Assembly (NCBI RefSeq): GCF_019492185.1
Contig: NZ_JAICCF010000006.1
Location: 124,001-188,000 of the forward strand
Direction of reading: 5' to 3'
DNA length: 64,000 nt
Source of the DNA: Chitinophaga rhizophila
GTDB taxonomy: Bacteria; Bacteroidota; Bacteroidia; Chitinophagales; Chitinophagaceae
Part shown: piece by piece, positions 45,206 to 55,153 of the stretch
Layout of the letters: every line of letters begins with the position of its first letter
Numbering within the stretch: position 1 is the first letter of the stretch
Notes under the pieces: model-generated
What the model saw: the letters and a program-made list of their open reading frames with translations, nothing else
Databases searched by the model: none
Told to the model about the DNA's origin: nothing
Made by a program: the position numbers and the translations under genes

Positions 45206-45280
45206 ATAATCTGCGTATACTACATTCATACTTAAGCATCCGACTGCATTGTAGTCTTAAACAGTACCACTCACTGATAC

Positions 45281-47281
45281 CTAGTTACTCAGCAACTCAA
45301 CGTCTTTGAGCTTAGCAGGAAACCATACATTCATCTCACCCTCACCTCTGTTAGCCCATGCATAATATGGGATCAGCGTTACCTGTTTGCTGGTAGTAGA
45401 GACTTGCTGCTGCTGCTGATCGACGTTAATACTCTTACCTTGACCTTTCAGTACGACTACGCCGTTAAACAAGTCTTTTCTTAGCTCGGGCTGGAGTACA
45501 GCCGGGAGTAACAAGTTACTGGTACGGCCGTCATTATCTTTCCATTCAGCGCAATAGATTAAGGGACCGCGTTGGATAGCCACTTTACCAATATCGTCTT
45601 TCACCTTATTGTCAGCAACGACCTGTTTGGTTTCCATAGGCAGTTGCATTTCTACGTTATCCTTCTTGCTCCACTTCCTTTTGATAACAGCATATCCCTG
45701 TTCCAGCTGATAATTTACAGGCTGACCGTTCACTTTGATGATCACCTGCTGCTGGTCTTTATCTGCAAACTGGTATAAGCCACCAGGAATTGCCTCCTCC
45801 CTGGCCCATCCAGGAACGCGCAATTTCAATGTAAACTCAGTCGCAGATGATGGCTCAATGCTAAAGCGCAAGTCTCCTGCCCAGGGATAATTATTGGTTT
45901 GTACAATCTTAACTTTCTGTTTCTCTACCTGTAAATTAGCTGTGCTGCTGACAAAGAGGTTCACATATACCTCTCGTGCCTTCTGAGCATAAATATATCC
46001 GGGTAATGAGGGCAGGAAGCGGGCCATATTAGTCGGGCAACAGGAACATTCAAACCATCCTGAACGGGTAGGCTCCTGGCTATGATGATGTACACCATTT
46101 CTGATCTGCATAGCATTGGTATAGAAGAAAGTTTTCCCATCCAGTCCGACACCTGATATCAGACCATTATACAATACCTTTTCCAACATATCAATATACC
46201 TGGCATCGCCATGTAACTGGAACATGCGTTCGTTCCAGAAGGCGTTGCCGATAGCGGCACAGGTCTCGTTATAGGCGGTTGCATTAGGCAGTTCATAGTT
46301 CTCTCCGAAGCGTTCTCCTTCAGGAATAGCGCCGATACCTCCCTGGACATATATCTTTTTGGTAGCCATATTATCCCATATCCGGTCAATGGCATGGAGG
46401 TAGGCAGTATCGCCTTCCAGGGCAGCTACATCCGCCATGGCAGCATACAGATACATGGCTCTTACAGCATGTCCGACTGCTTCTGATTGCTGAACTACAG
46501 GTGCCTGATCCTGCCAGTACTTACCATTCTCCCACTGATTTCTACTCTTCGGATTATATTGGCGTTTCCCTCTTTCATCAATAAAGAACCTGGCCAGTTG
46601 CAGGTATTCCTTTTTACCAGTGATGCGGTACAGGCGTACCAGTCCCATTTCAACCACTTCGTGGCCAGGTGCAACGCCTCTCTTTCCAGGGCCGAATGTC
46701 TTTACCAGCAGATCGGCATTCTTCAAGGCAATGTCCAGGAAGTTACGCTTGCCAGTAGCAAGGAAGTGCGCACTGGCAGCCTCGAACATATGTCCGGAGT
46801 TATACAACTCATGACTCAGTTCATGCTCTCTTACCCAGCGCTCAGCGCCTGACCACTCATGCGGATGAGCAGGATCTATTGTGCGGGCGGTATACAAGTA
46901 ACCATCCGGTTCTTGCGCTTTGCCAACAATAGTGACCAGTGAATCGACATACGCATCCATCTTTTTATCCGGCGTTACAGCCATAGAGTATGCAGCGCCT
47001 TCTATCGTCTTATAGATATCCGTATCGTCAAAAGGGAACTTTGTACAGAACTTACCTTCTCTGGCAGCGGCCATATCAAAGTTCTTCACACGACCTGTAC
47101 TTTCGCATCTCGCAAAAGACGCCGGGATAGTTACTGCGTGATTGACCCGGATGCGTGGCAGCCAGAAGCTGTCTGTTAACTTCACAGCAGTAAAATCTAC
47201 ACCCCTCACAGGATAGTCGGCCTGCTGTGCACACAATGGCAATGTATACAGCAGCGCTAATGTCAGCAATTGTTTCTTCAT
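45281..47281 (-). CDS. GH127 beta-L-arabinofuranosidase
   Basis: 666 residues from ATG 47279-47281, the start of a signal peptide (MKKQLLTLALLYTLPLCAQQ). The frame is open to 47548 but that part overlaps susD. The family's unusual zinc-Cys site is intact: E339 and C341 in YNETCAA, and C414/C415 in ECSCCP, of which C414 matches the nucleophile of HypBA1. E323 (EGERFG) fits the acid/base. It removes beta-L-arabinofuranosyl residues, for example from arabinan or extensin-type glycoproteins. It is the terminal gene of a sigma/FecR/SusC/SusD locus, 10 bases after susD. Confidence 0.93.
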   Translation of the reverse strand: MKKQLLTLALLYTLPLCAQQADYPVRGVDFTAVKLTDSFWLPRIRVNHAVTIPASFARCESTGRVKNFDMAAAREGKFCTKFPFDDTDIYKTIEGAAYSMAVTPDKKMDAYVDSLVTIVGKAQEPDGYLYTARTIDPAHPHEWSGAERWVREHELSHELYNSGHMFEAASAHFLATGKRNFLDIALKNADLLVKTFGPGKRGVAPGHEVVEMGLVRLYRITGKKEYLQLARFFIDERGKRQYNPKSRNQWENGKYWQDQAPVVQQSEAVGHAVRAMYLYAAMADVAALEGDTAYLHAIDRIWDNMATKKIYVQGGIGAIPEGERFGENYELPNATAYNETCAAIGNAFWNERMFQLHGDARYIDMLEKVLYNGLISGVGLDGKTFFYTNAMQIRNGVHHHSQEPTRSGWFECSCCPTNMARFLPSLPGYIYAQKAREVYVNLFVSSTANLQVEKQKVKIVQTNNYPWAGDLRFSIEPSSATEFTLKLRVPGWAREEAIPGGLYQFADKDQQQVIIKVNGQPVNYQLEQGYAVIKRKWSKKDNVEMQLPMETKQVVADNKVKDDIGKVAIQRGPLIYCAEWKDNDGRTSNLLLPAVLQPELRKDLFNGVVVLKGQGKSINVDQQQQQVSTTSKQVTLIPYYAWANRGEGEMNVWFPAKLKDVELLSN

Positions 47282-47291
47282 AAACTTTATA

Positions 47292-48908
47292 TTAATAACC
47301 AGTATTCTGTTGCAGATTTCCGTTCTTATTGATTTCAATACGTGGTATGGGGAATAGGGTACGATAGTCTCCATTGGGCGAATGAGAGAACCAGGCTTTC
47401 TTTGTAAATACTTTGAAGCGGATAAGGTCCTGTCTGCGACGGTTTTCCTGGTTAAACTCCCAACCCAGTTCATCAAGGAAACGACCGTATTGAATGTTAG
47501 CGCCGCCTTCCTTGGTTTCTGACAAATGGTTACGTAAACCATAATCATAGGAACTACCTTTCATGAGGTCTGCGCCGGTTACCAGTGCCTTTTCAGGATG
47601 TTCGGTAAAGTTGCGTTGTCTTACCTGGGTAACCAGTGCAGCTGCTGCGCCGGCATTACCATTACGTAACAGGGATTCTGCCTTCATCATCAAAATATCT
47701 GCATATCTGAACAATGGCCAGTCATTGCTGAGCTGAACATTCGCCTTCTGTTTGAACTCAAATTTACCCAGGCGGAAACCATGTATTTCTTCTGAAAGGT
47801 CTATCCCGGGAACTTCATTAACAAATGCCAGCGGCTTACCTGTATAAGCGCCCATAGTACAGTTCAGCGGCTCGCCGGCAGCACTGTATTGCTGACCTTT
47901 GATCCAGTTGTCACGATAGCGGGCATCATCAGTATCGAAGGTGTTTATAAACTGGGGAATGGCACAGATACCGCCCCAGGGGGTGGACTTAAGGTTATAG
48001 GTAGCCTGATTAGCAGGTTGTAATGTCTGCATATGAATATCGAAAGCATTCCAGTCAGTAACGTATGTCTCATCAAAAGGTAGTGCAAAGATGATCTCTT
48101 TCGAGTTCTCATTATCCGTTACAAATACACTACGCTGTACAGGCTCCAGTATAAACCCTTTTCCTGAGTTAATGACGGCATCGCAGGCCGTGATACACTC
48201 ATCCCAAGCGGCAGTACCGGTATACACTTCAGCATTCAGATACATCTTAGCTAATAAGGTATAAGCAGCCCACTGATTAAATTTACCGTAGGTAGTTCTG
48301 TCATTCTTATCGCTTAACAGAGCAATGTTATCCTTTATTTCTTTGATGATGAAGTCATATACTTCCTTGCGAGTACGCTGCTCTGGCAGGAAACCGTCCG
48401 GCACATCGAACTGGGTAACAATAGGCACATTGCCATATACATCGCAGAGCACATAGTAGTAGGAAGCACGCAATACCTTGAGTTCAGCCAGGGTTTCTTC
48501 TTTACCACTGGTGACAGGTATACTGCCTGATTCGAGCTGATAGATCACCCGGTTACAATTGGTAATGCCGGCAAATGAGCGGCTCCAGGTATTGATAGTC
48601 ACATCATCATCCGAGGTCCATTTATGCTCATGCAAGCGGCGATAGATACCACCATCCACCCAGCCGTTAGGCCTGGCCGGTACTACCGCTTCATCGGAGG
48701 TAGCTTCCTGTATACGGGCATACCCATTCCAGGCATTGAGTACAATACGCCAGTTCACATAAGCAGCACCTACCAATGAAGCAAGATCCTGTGCAGTAGG
48801 ATCAAATTGCCCGGCTATAATCTGGTTATAACTATCATCTTTCAGTTTGGTACAGCCACACAACATAATGAGCATAGCCAGTAATATCTTTTTTGCAGTT
48901 TGTTTCAT
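47292..48908 (-). CDS. SusD/RagB family nutrient-binding lipoprotein
   Basis: 538 residues. Lipoprotein signal with lipobox LCGC. The TPR-like helical body typical of SusD is present: AYVNWRIVLNAWNGYARIQEATSD, LKVLRASYYYVLCDVYGNVPIV, WAAYTLLAKMYLNAEVYTG and FRYADILMMKAESLLRNGNAGAAAALVTQVRQRN (in parts). It sits on the cell surface and caps the SusC channel, binding the glycan. The susC gene lies 19 bases upstream. Confidence 0.95.
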   Translation of the reverse strand: MKQTAKKILLAMLIMLCGCTKLKDDSYNQIIAGQFDPTAQDLASLVGAAYVNWRIVLNAWNGYARIQEATSDEAVVPARPNGWVDGGIYRRLHEHKWTSDDDVTINTWSRSFAGITNCNRVIYQLESGSIPVTSGKEETLAELKVLRASYYYVLCDVYGNVPIVTQFDVPDGFLPEQRTRKEVYDFIIKEIKDNIALLSDKNDRTTYGKFNQWAAYTLLAKMYLNAEVYTGTAAWDECITACDAVINSGKGFILEPVQRSVFVTDNENSKEIIFALPFDETYVTDWNAFDIHMQTLQPANQATYNLKSTPWGGICAIPQFINTFDTDDARYRDNWIKGQQYSAAGEPLNCTMGAYTGKPLAFVNEVPGIDLSEEIHGFRLGKFEFKQKANVQLSNDWPLFRYADILMMKAESLLRNGNAGAAAALVTQVRQRNFTEHPEKALVTGADLMKGSSYDYGLRNHLSETKEGGANIQYGRFLDELGWEFNQENRRRQDLIRFKVFTKKAWFSHSPNGDYRTLFPIPRIEINKNGNLQQNTGY

Positions 48909-48927
48909 AACAGTAAGAATTAACGGA

Positions 48928-51900
48928 TCAGAAACTCATGTTTACACCAACAGTAAATGTTCTTACAGAAGGATATTTATCCCGCTCATCGTTGCCGGGG
49001 GCTAGTCCCAGCCTGTTTACCTCCGGATCTATTCCCTTATAACCTGTGATCACGAAAGTATTGAGCGTAGAGACATATACTCTTGCTGCATGCAGGTACT
49101 TGGATTTCAAATTACGGAAGTTATAGCCGAGGGTAATGTTATCTACCTTCCAGAAATCGCCGTTTTCCACATAGTGGCTGTTAAATTCCAGTGGCATATC
49201 CTTGCTTAACACAGCCTTGCCATAAATCTTATCGTAGGCAGATTTGAAGCGGTTGTATTGTTGCAGACCAGTATTCTCGTAGTACATACGCTGGTAGTTC
49301 AGTATCTGATAGTCGAATGCGCCGCGCATAGTGATATTCAGATCGAAGTTCTTATACCGGAAGTTGTTATTCCATCCTGCGTAGTACTTTGGCAAACCAT
49401 TCCCCAATACCCTTTTATCTTCAAACGCATGCTGGTAGTCTTCGTAATTGACAGGCTTTCCATCTCTGCCTTCATAGATCCACTTACCATCGTCTGAGAT
49501 ATCTACTACCTTGAAGCCATAGAAGTCACCAATATCGTCGCCGATATTCACAATATGTGTGAACGTCTGGATAGGTTCTCCTGTACCACCGGTGGTAAAG
49601 TAGTTGTTAGTAGCTTTATAGATATTATTGGAAAGACTCAGCAGTTTATTGGTGTTGGTAGAGAAGTTCACACTGCTGTTCCATTCAAAATCTCTTGTCT
49701 TGACAGGAATAAAGTTAACCAGTACTTCCAGACCTTTATTCTCCATCTTACCCACATTTGCCCGGGTAGAAGGGTATAAGTTCGGCGGACTAGGCACCTG
49801 GTAGTCATATAATAAGCCATTAATACGACGGATATAGTAGTCTACGGTACCACTTACCCTACCCTGGAACATGGAGAAGTCCAGTCCGAAGTTAGACTCA
49901 TGTTTCTCTTCCCAGCGCAGATCGGCATTGGGGTTCTGTGAAGGTCCGAGCGTCTGTATCCAGACGCCATTGGAATATACATAGCTGCCATAGCTGAGAA
50001 TAGCTACCCCCAGGAACAGGTCAGTAGGCTGTGTACCGGTAACGCCATAGCCTGCGCGGAGTTTCAGATCATCAAACAGTCGCTGGTCTTTCATGAATGC
50101 TTCATTGCTGATGCGCCATCCACCAGAAACAGCGGGGAAGGTACCCCAGGGTTGTTTAGTGCCATATAGCTGGCTGGCAGCTTCATGCCTCAGACTGGCC
50201 ATCAAGAGGTAACGGTCATCATAGCTATAGGTAGCCCTTCCAAAGAAGCCGATCAGGTTAGTTTCTCTCTTTTCGCTATACTGAGGTGCAAGTCCTTCTT
50301 TTAATGCCTGTCCGATACCAATATTGTTGTAGGTAAACCGGTCAGTCGGGAAGTCCCAGTTCTGCATCCAGTTGGTATTGAACTCATTCTCCTGGTAGCT
50401 GTAACCACCCAGTAGGGAGAACTTATGTCTGCCGGCGTTTGCGTTATACTGGGCAGTCAGTTCCATCAACCTGTCAATAGACTGTGTACTACCAACGGAA
50501 GCATATCCGTTACGGCCATCTCTGAGGGTAGAGATGTGGCGCTTGGTCTCAGAGTACCCTCTATCTTCATTATAACGCGTATAAGAGAACAATGCAGACA
50601 GTTTCAGCCCTTCGACAGGCAAGAGTGTCAACGACCCGTTTAAACGCGAATTTTGGGACGTATTACGGCCATCGCTCTCATATAACCTGGACACAGGGTT
50701 CTCATAGTTAAACAGCCCTGTTTGCTCATACCAGTTGCCTAATGAGTCACGTACGGGAGAGGTAGGGTTACGAATCATGGCCTGCCGGTAGGTATAACCA
50801 TTAAAGCTGAAGCCATCACCGGTAGTAGTATACTTATTGTTGGCATTCAGCATACCCAGGTTGATACGCAGCTTATCATCAAGCATACTGTGATTAATAT
50901 CTATACGACCTGTGAAGGTCCTGTTGTCAGACTTTTTCATAATACCTTCCAGGGAACGGTAATTCACATTGGCGAGGTAGTTAGTCTTGTTATTACCGCC
51001 TCGGAAGGTCAGGTTATGTACATGCGTGAGCGGCGTTTGTGAGATTTCCTTTAGCCAGTCGGTATTACCACCCTGATTCCAGGAAGCGTCTCTTATACCA
51101 TCAGCAATCTGCTTGCGATAGTCATCCGCAGTCAGCATATCCGGCTTGCGGGCTATAGACTGTGTACTTACATAACCGCTGTAGTCCACCGCGTTACTGA
51201 AGGCACTGCTTGCCCTGCGGGTAGTGATGATGATTACACCGTTGGTACCTCTGGTACCATAGATAGCAGCAGCAGAACCGTCTTTCAGTACATCTACTGA
51301 TTCTATATCTTCAGGTGCTACCGTTTTGAGATCACCGGGGATACCGTCTATCAATACCAGCGGATTGGCATTAGCGCCAAGCAGGGTTGTGTTTCCACGC
51401 AGTAGTATCTGCGAGCCGCTTGTAGGATCTCCGCTGGGAGTACCAATGGAGAGGCCGGCTACTTTCCCCTGTAACAGCTGACCGGCATCCAGCACATTCC
51501 CTTTGACAAAGTTCTCTGATTTCACGGTAGCGACAGCGCTGGTCAGGTCGCCTTTACGCACGCTGCCATAACCGATAACGACTACATCTGCGAGTGAGTT
51601 TTCGCTGAGGGCAAGTTGTATATTCAGCTGGCTGCGGCCATTCACCACTACTTCCTGGGTACGGTAACCTATATAGCTGATTTGCAGTGTATCAGCTTCA
51701 TTCTTTGCTTCGAGAGAGAACACCCCTTTATCATTGGTCATAGTACCTACGCGGGATGATTTTACTACTACACTTACACCTGGCAGGGGCTGTCCCTTTT
51801 CATCAGTTACAATACCGGTAATTACTTTGGCCATACCTGCAGGAACAGGTATACCGGCTACAGCGGCCTGCATGGCAGCAGATACAGGCTTCTTTTTGAT

Positions 51901-52290
51901 AATGATATAATGACCATCCTGTACATACACGAGTTCATTGGGCAGCAGGATAGCATCCAGCAGGTCTTTAAGGGACTGCTTTTTACCTTCCAGTGCGGGT
52001 GTAGGGATGGTGCTGGCTAATGTACCATCAACAATAAAATAGAAGGGTGCCTGTGTTTCTATACGCTTCAGGACTTTATCCAGTTTGCCTTCTTTGGCGT
52101 TCAGCTGCAGCATTACGGTACTGAGATCCTGTCCGCTGGAGGGACGGGCCATCAGCAGTAATGTGGTTGTGCAGAGCACCATCATTATCATAATCACAGT
52201 ACGCATCAGCTTAAATAAGAGATCTGGTAAACAATATATCTGACGGGATGGGCGCATAGGCATCCCTGACAAAATACCGGAGTATTTCAT
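48928..52290 (-). CDS. SusC/RagA family TonB-dependent transporter with STN domain
   Basis: 1120 residues. After a long N-terminal extension and signal segment (about 28-53, RTVIMIMMVLCTTTLLLMA), an STN domain (about 60-130) is followed by a carboxypeptidase-regulatory-like domain (about 158-230, ITGIVTDEKGQPLPGVSVVV), the plug (about 235-345, GYGSVRKGDLTSAVATV, IESVDVLKDGSAAAIYGTRGTNGVIIITT, in parts) and the barrel. SusC imports oligosaccharides captured by SusD. The STN domain links it to the FecR/sigma pair encoded upstream. The start is unsure; Met12 or Met29 could be used. Confidence 0.95.
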   Translation of the reverse strand: MKYSGILSGMPMRPSRQIYCLPDLLFKLMRTVIMIMMVLCTTTLLLMARPSSGQDLSTVMLQLNAKEGKLDKVLKRIETQAPFYFIVDGTLASTIPTPALEGKKQSLKDLLDAILLPNELVYVQDGHYIIIKKKPVSAAMQAAVAGIPVPAGMAKVITGIVTDEKGQPLPGVSVVVKSSRVGTMTNDKGVFSLEAKNEADTLQISYIGYRTQEVVVNGRSQLNIQLALSENSLADVVVIGYGSVRKGDLTSAVATVKSENFVKGNVLDAGQLLQGKVAGLSIGTPSGDPTSGSQILLRGNTTLLGANANPLVLIDGIPGDLKTVAPEDIESVDVLKDGSAAAIYGTRGTNGVIIITTRRASSAFSNAVDYSGYVSTQSIARKPDMLTADDYRKQIADGIRDASWNQGGNTDWLKEISQTPLTHVHNLTFRGGNNKTNYLANVNYRSLEGIMKKSDNRTFTGRIDINHSMLDDKLRINLGMLNANNKYTTTGDGFSFNGYTYRQAMIRNPTSPVRDSLGNWYEQTGLFNYENPVSRLYESDGRNTSQNSRLNGSLTLLPVEGLKLSALFSYTRYNEDRGYSETKRHISTLRDGRNGYASVGSTQSIDRLMELTAQYNANAGRHKFSLLGGYSYQENEFNTNWMQNWDFPTDRFTYNNIGIGQALKEGLAPQYSEKRETNLIGFFGRATYSYDDRYLLMASLRHEAASQLYGTKQPWGTFPAVSGGWRISNEAFMKDQRLFDDLKLRAGYGVTGTQPTDLFLGVAILSYGSYVYSNGVWIQTLGPSQNPNADLRWEEKHESNFGLDFSMFQGRVSGTVDYYIRRINGLLYDYQVPSPPNLYPSTRANVGKMENKGLEVLVNFIPVKTRDFEWNSSVNFSTNTNKLLSLSNNIYKATNNYFTTGGTGEPIQTFTHIVNIGDDIGDFYGFKVVDISDDGKWIYEGRDGKPVNYEDYQHAFEDKRVLGNGLPKYYAGWNNNFRYKNFDLNITMRGAFDYQILNYQRMYYENTGLQQYNRFKSAYDKIYGKAVLSKDMPLEFNSHYVENGDFWKVDNITLGYNFRNLKSKYLHAARVYVSTLNTFVITGYKGIDPEVNRLGLAPGNDERDKYPSVRTFTVGVNMSF

Positions 52291-52479
52291 ATCTTTAAAT
52301 GCATTTTGTATGATGTAATAGAATACAAAGCCGTAGCGTGTGTTTGCATGTATGGTTTGCAGACTTTGATGCAGACAGCGCTATGTTTTCCTGTTCCTTG
52401 CCGGAAGGAATGCATTATGTGGTGTTACCTGGAAAGCTGTTTGTTTGTTTCATAACGGGATTACTTATAGTTCGTGAAA

Positions 52480-53316
52480 TTATAGACTGCACCCTTGTCC
52501 GCTGATGTATACTTCCTGCTGATCTTCACTAATGCGGAATGTGGAATTATTGATCTTACATAACAGGCCTAGTATCCTCTCCAAAGTGGCATGTTCATCA
52601 AAGCTGGCTATAAAGGTACATTTACGCAGTTCGTCATTCTCAAAGTGAAATGACACTCCATACTTTCTGCTTAATGTATTGCACACTGTTTCAAAAGTCT
52701 CATTGTCTATCTCAAACCTGCCGTGCAGCCAGGCCTGAGCTACATTTGCGTCCACCGTACGTTCGACAGTTGTCTTATCCAGCGTGATCTGCTTATTGGC
52801 AGTCAGCACTGTAATCTGCTTCTTCTCATCCTGTACCTGCACCTTGCCGGAAGCTACGGTAATTGCTATTGTTTCGTTCCGGTAGGCCCTGACATTAAAG
52901 GCGGTACCGAGTACAGTGGTAATACATTTACCGGCCCTGACCACAAACGGCTTTGTCTGTTTATTGACGTCAAAGAAACCTTCTCCGGTCAGCGTAACTT
53001 CTCTTATCAAGGTATCCTCCCGGTACTGGAGTTTACTATCTGCATTCAGCCATACTACAGAGCTATCAGGCAGTACAATTTTATGCTGCTGCTCCCGTGG
53101 TACGTATACTGCCATCTTCCGTTCGTTGGGCTTTTGCATCAGCCACCATAAACCAGCCAGCACCAACAGGGTAGCGGCAACCCCTATCCACCGGAAGGGT
53201 TTGTAGTTGCGTACTTCTTCCTTGCCGTACCATTGCATCAGCGCTGCTGTTTCATCTTCTGTAGCAGTACCGTCAAGCCACTTACGTGCGAGGGAACGGA
53301 TATAGTCATCAGACAT
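52480..53316 (-). CDS. FecR-like anti-sigma factor of the arabinan-type locus
   Basis: 278 residues: cytosolic segment (about 1-40, SLARKWLDGTATEDETAALMQWY), a membrane helix (about 43-60), the periplasmic FecR domain (about 70-175, VYVPREQQHKIVLPDSSVVWLNADSKLQY, VLGTAFNVRAY) and a C-terminal DUF4974 domain (TFETVCNTLSRKYGVSFHF). It should restrain the sigma factor encoded 126 bases upstream until SusC is engaged. susC follows after 189 bases. Confidence 0.93.
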   Translation of the reverse strand: MSDDYIRSLARKWLDGTATEDETAALMQWYGKEEVRNYKPFRWIGVAATLLVLAGLWWLMQKPNERKMAVYVPREQQHKIVLPDSSVVWLNADSKLQYREDTLIREVTLTGEGFFDVNKQTKPFVVRAGKCITTVLGTAFNVRAYRNETIAITVASGKVQVQDEKKQITVLTANKQITLDKTTVERTVDANVAQAWLHGRFEIDNETFETVCNTLSRKYGVSFHFENDELRKCTFIASFDEHATLERILGLLCKINNSTFRISEDQQEVYISGQGCSL

Positions 53317-53442
53317 CGGCTTCAGTATTGTATATTATTATAGAGTGTTGAACTGACATTTTACCCTTGCTCATTTTAAAATATTTTTCTGAAGAAGATA
53401 CGCGAGAGCCAGGCAGGGTATATACTGTCAAAATAATACTGG

Positions 53443-54039
53443 TCAAAGCAGGATGTTATACAAGGTATTCAGCTTCACGCGCAGTAGTTTCAAGGCTTTA
53501 GTCAGGTGCCCTTCGGCTGTTTTGGGAGAGATATCAAAGTTTTGTGCAGCCTGTAAGATGGAGTAATCCAGCAGCTTATTATAGCGGAACACCTGCCTGC
53601 TTTTCTCCGGCAATTCGCCGGCAATCGTCTCAATCAGCTGGAGCAGCAACCTGTCATTAACGAGGCTCTCAATATCAGCACCGGCGGAAGCATTGGTACC
53701 GGATAACTGCGGTGTATGAGATAATACTTTTATACGGGAGGCAATGGTCTGCTGCCGGGCCATGTAATGGAATACAGCATAACGGGTAATAGCAAAAAGG
53801 TAATGCTTCAGTACCGAGATCTCTATGTGATGTCTCTTTTCCCAGAGGATAATAAATGTATCCTGTACTATTTCTTCCGCCACTTCCTTGACCTGCAGGC
53901 GCTTTTTCGTCACCTGGAACAGGACATCCCAATAGCGGTTGTACACTTCGTTAAAAGCGTCTACGGAGTCATTCCTGATCATATCCCACAGGTGTTCGTC
54001 CGTGTAAGTGGAATCCGGATGGAAGTAGCTATTTTTCAC
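53443..54039 (-). CDS. ECF RNA polymerase sigma factor of the polysaccharide-utilisation locus
   Basis: 198 residues with region 2 (DAFNEVYNRYWDVLFQVTKKRLQVKEVAEEIVQDTFIILWEKR, in parts) and region 4 (LPEKSRQVFRYNKLLDYSILQAAQNFDISPKTAEGHL). First gene of the locus extending to 45281, so it probably drives susC-susD-GH127. The FecR gene follows after 126 bases. No promoter box could be assigned. Confidence 0.95.
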   Translation of the reverse strand: MKNSYFHPDSTYTDEHLWDMIRNDSVDAFNEVYNRYWDVLFQVTKKRLQVKEVAEEIVQDTFIILWEKRHHIEISVLKHYLFAITRYAVFHYMARQQTIASRIKVLSHTPQLSGTNASAGADIESLVNDRLLLQLIETIAGELPEKSRQVFRYNKLLDYSILQAAQNFDISPKTAEGHLTKALKLLRVKLNTLYNILL

Positions 54040-54297
54040 CGTGAAAAAAGTATAAAGACGTTACATTGTTCTACATACCCTTATAATTGTGTAATATACA
54101 ATTATTACGTCACTCTACCAATAAGGCACAGGGTTTTATTCTACTAACTCCCCCTTTGTTGTCCTCTTTTATACCTGTAAATAAATGCAGGCCCTGCCAT
54201 GTCCGGGAAGGCCGGAAATAGATAATATCGTCATATAACAGGTGTTGACGTAGAACAGCTCATTCGCACACTTGTATAGCAACCTTCTTTCCCCTTC

Positions 54298-55005
54298 TCA
54301 GGACTGCGTCGCATTTACTGCATTCATCATCGTACAGCCTACTACTCCCGCCGTTTCGGTACGTAACCGGTTATCGCCAAGTGAGACGGGCAGGAAACCT
54401 TTCTCCAGGGCAAGCCGGATCTCTTCAGGGGTAAAGTCGCCTTCCGGCCCTATAAGCAGCAAACTGTCTTTCCCTGGCTGCATACCCTGCCACAGATGCG
54501 TCTTCTGATCAGGAAGGCAATGTGCAATCAATAACTGTTGTGCGGGAGGTTGCTGTACTAAGGATTCAAAGCTGGCCGGCGCGGTGAGCTCCGGGAGATA
54601 ATACTGCTGGGATTGCAGCATAGCAGATACCAGGATGTTCTCAAAACGGTCGGCACGGAACTTCTCTTTCTCTGTACGCTGACTGATAAGTGGAATGATC
54701 ATCTGCATACCTATTTCAGTTGCCTTTTCCAGGAACCATTCAATACGGGATGTATTCTTAGTGAAAGAAATAGCAATACGAACGGGCGACTGCACCGGGG
54801 GAATCAGCTGGTATTGTTTGACCTGGACTACACACTTTTTACGGTTATCATCAGTGATAGCGGTAACATATTTACCACCCCGGCCATCTGTCAGTAACAC
54901 CTCGTCTCCCAGCTCATGCCTGAGCACCTGGATGCAGTATTTGGAGGTAGGTTCATCCATTGTATAATGCCCGGCTGCCGGAGTGATATCTTTCGCATAA
55001 AACAT
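54298..55005 (-). CDS. rsmE: 16S rRNA m3U1498 methyltransferase
   Basis: 235 residues from ATG 55003-55005, where family homology begins (MFYAKDITPAAGHY); the frame is open to 55068. The N-terminal PUA-like domain has KYCIQVLRHELGDEVLLTDG. The SPOUT methyltransferase has WFLEKATEIGMQMIIPLIS, then the trefoil-knot SAM-binding loops IGPEGDFTPEE and SLGDNRLRTETAG. It methylates U1498 of 16S rRNA. It has no linked operon partner here. Confidence 0.95.
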   Translation of the reverse strand: MFYAKDITPAAGHYTMDEPTSKYCIQVLRHELGDEVLLTDGRGGKYVTAITDDNRKKCVVQVKQYQLIPPVQSPVRIAISFTKNTSRIEWFLEKATEIGMQMIIPLISQRTEKEKFRADRFENILVSAMLQSQQYYLPELTAPASFESLVQQPPAQQLLIAHCLPDQKTHLWQGMQPGKDSLLLIGPEGDFTPEEIRLALEKGFLPVSLGDNRLRTETAGVVGCTMMNAVNATQS

Positions 55006-55068
55006 GATTGCCCGTTTTTTTTGCAAATATCGGGTAAGGAAGGATAAGTTAGATGGGGTCACAAGCAA

Positions 55069-55097
55069 AAAGCCTCCACGGCAGTGAAGGCTTTTAC
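55069..55097. terminator. Terminator between coiled-coil gene and rsmE
   Basis: AAAAGCCT pairs with AGGCTTTT and CAC with GTG around a GGCA loop. It is T-flanked on the minus strand and most likely ends the coiled-coil gene transcript, 57 bases past its stop. Confidence 0.7.
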
Positions 55098-55153
55098 GCT
55101 ATTTATTCAGCGGTTAAAATTACATCTTAGGTTGATAACGTCCGGTACTTGAG

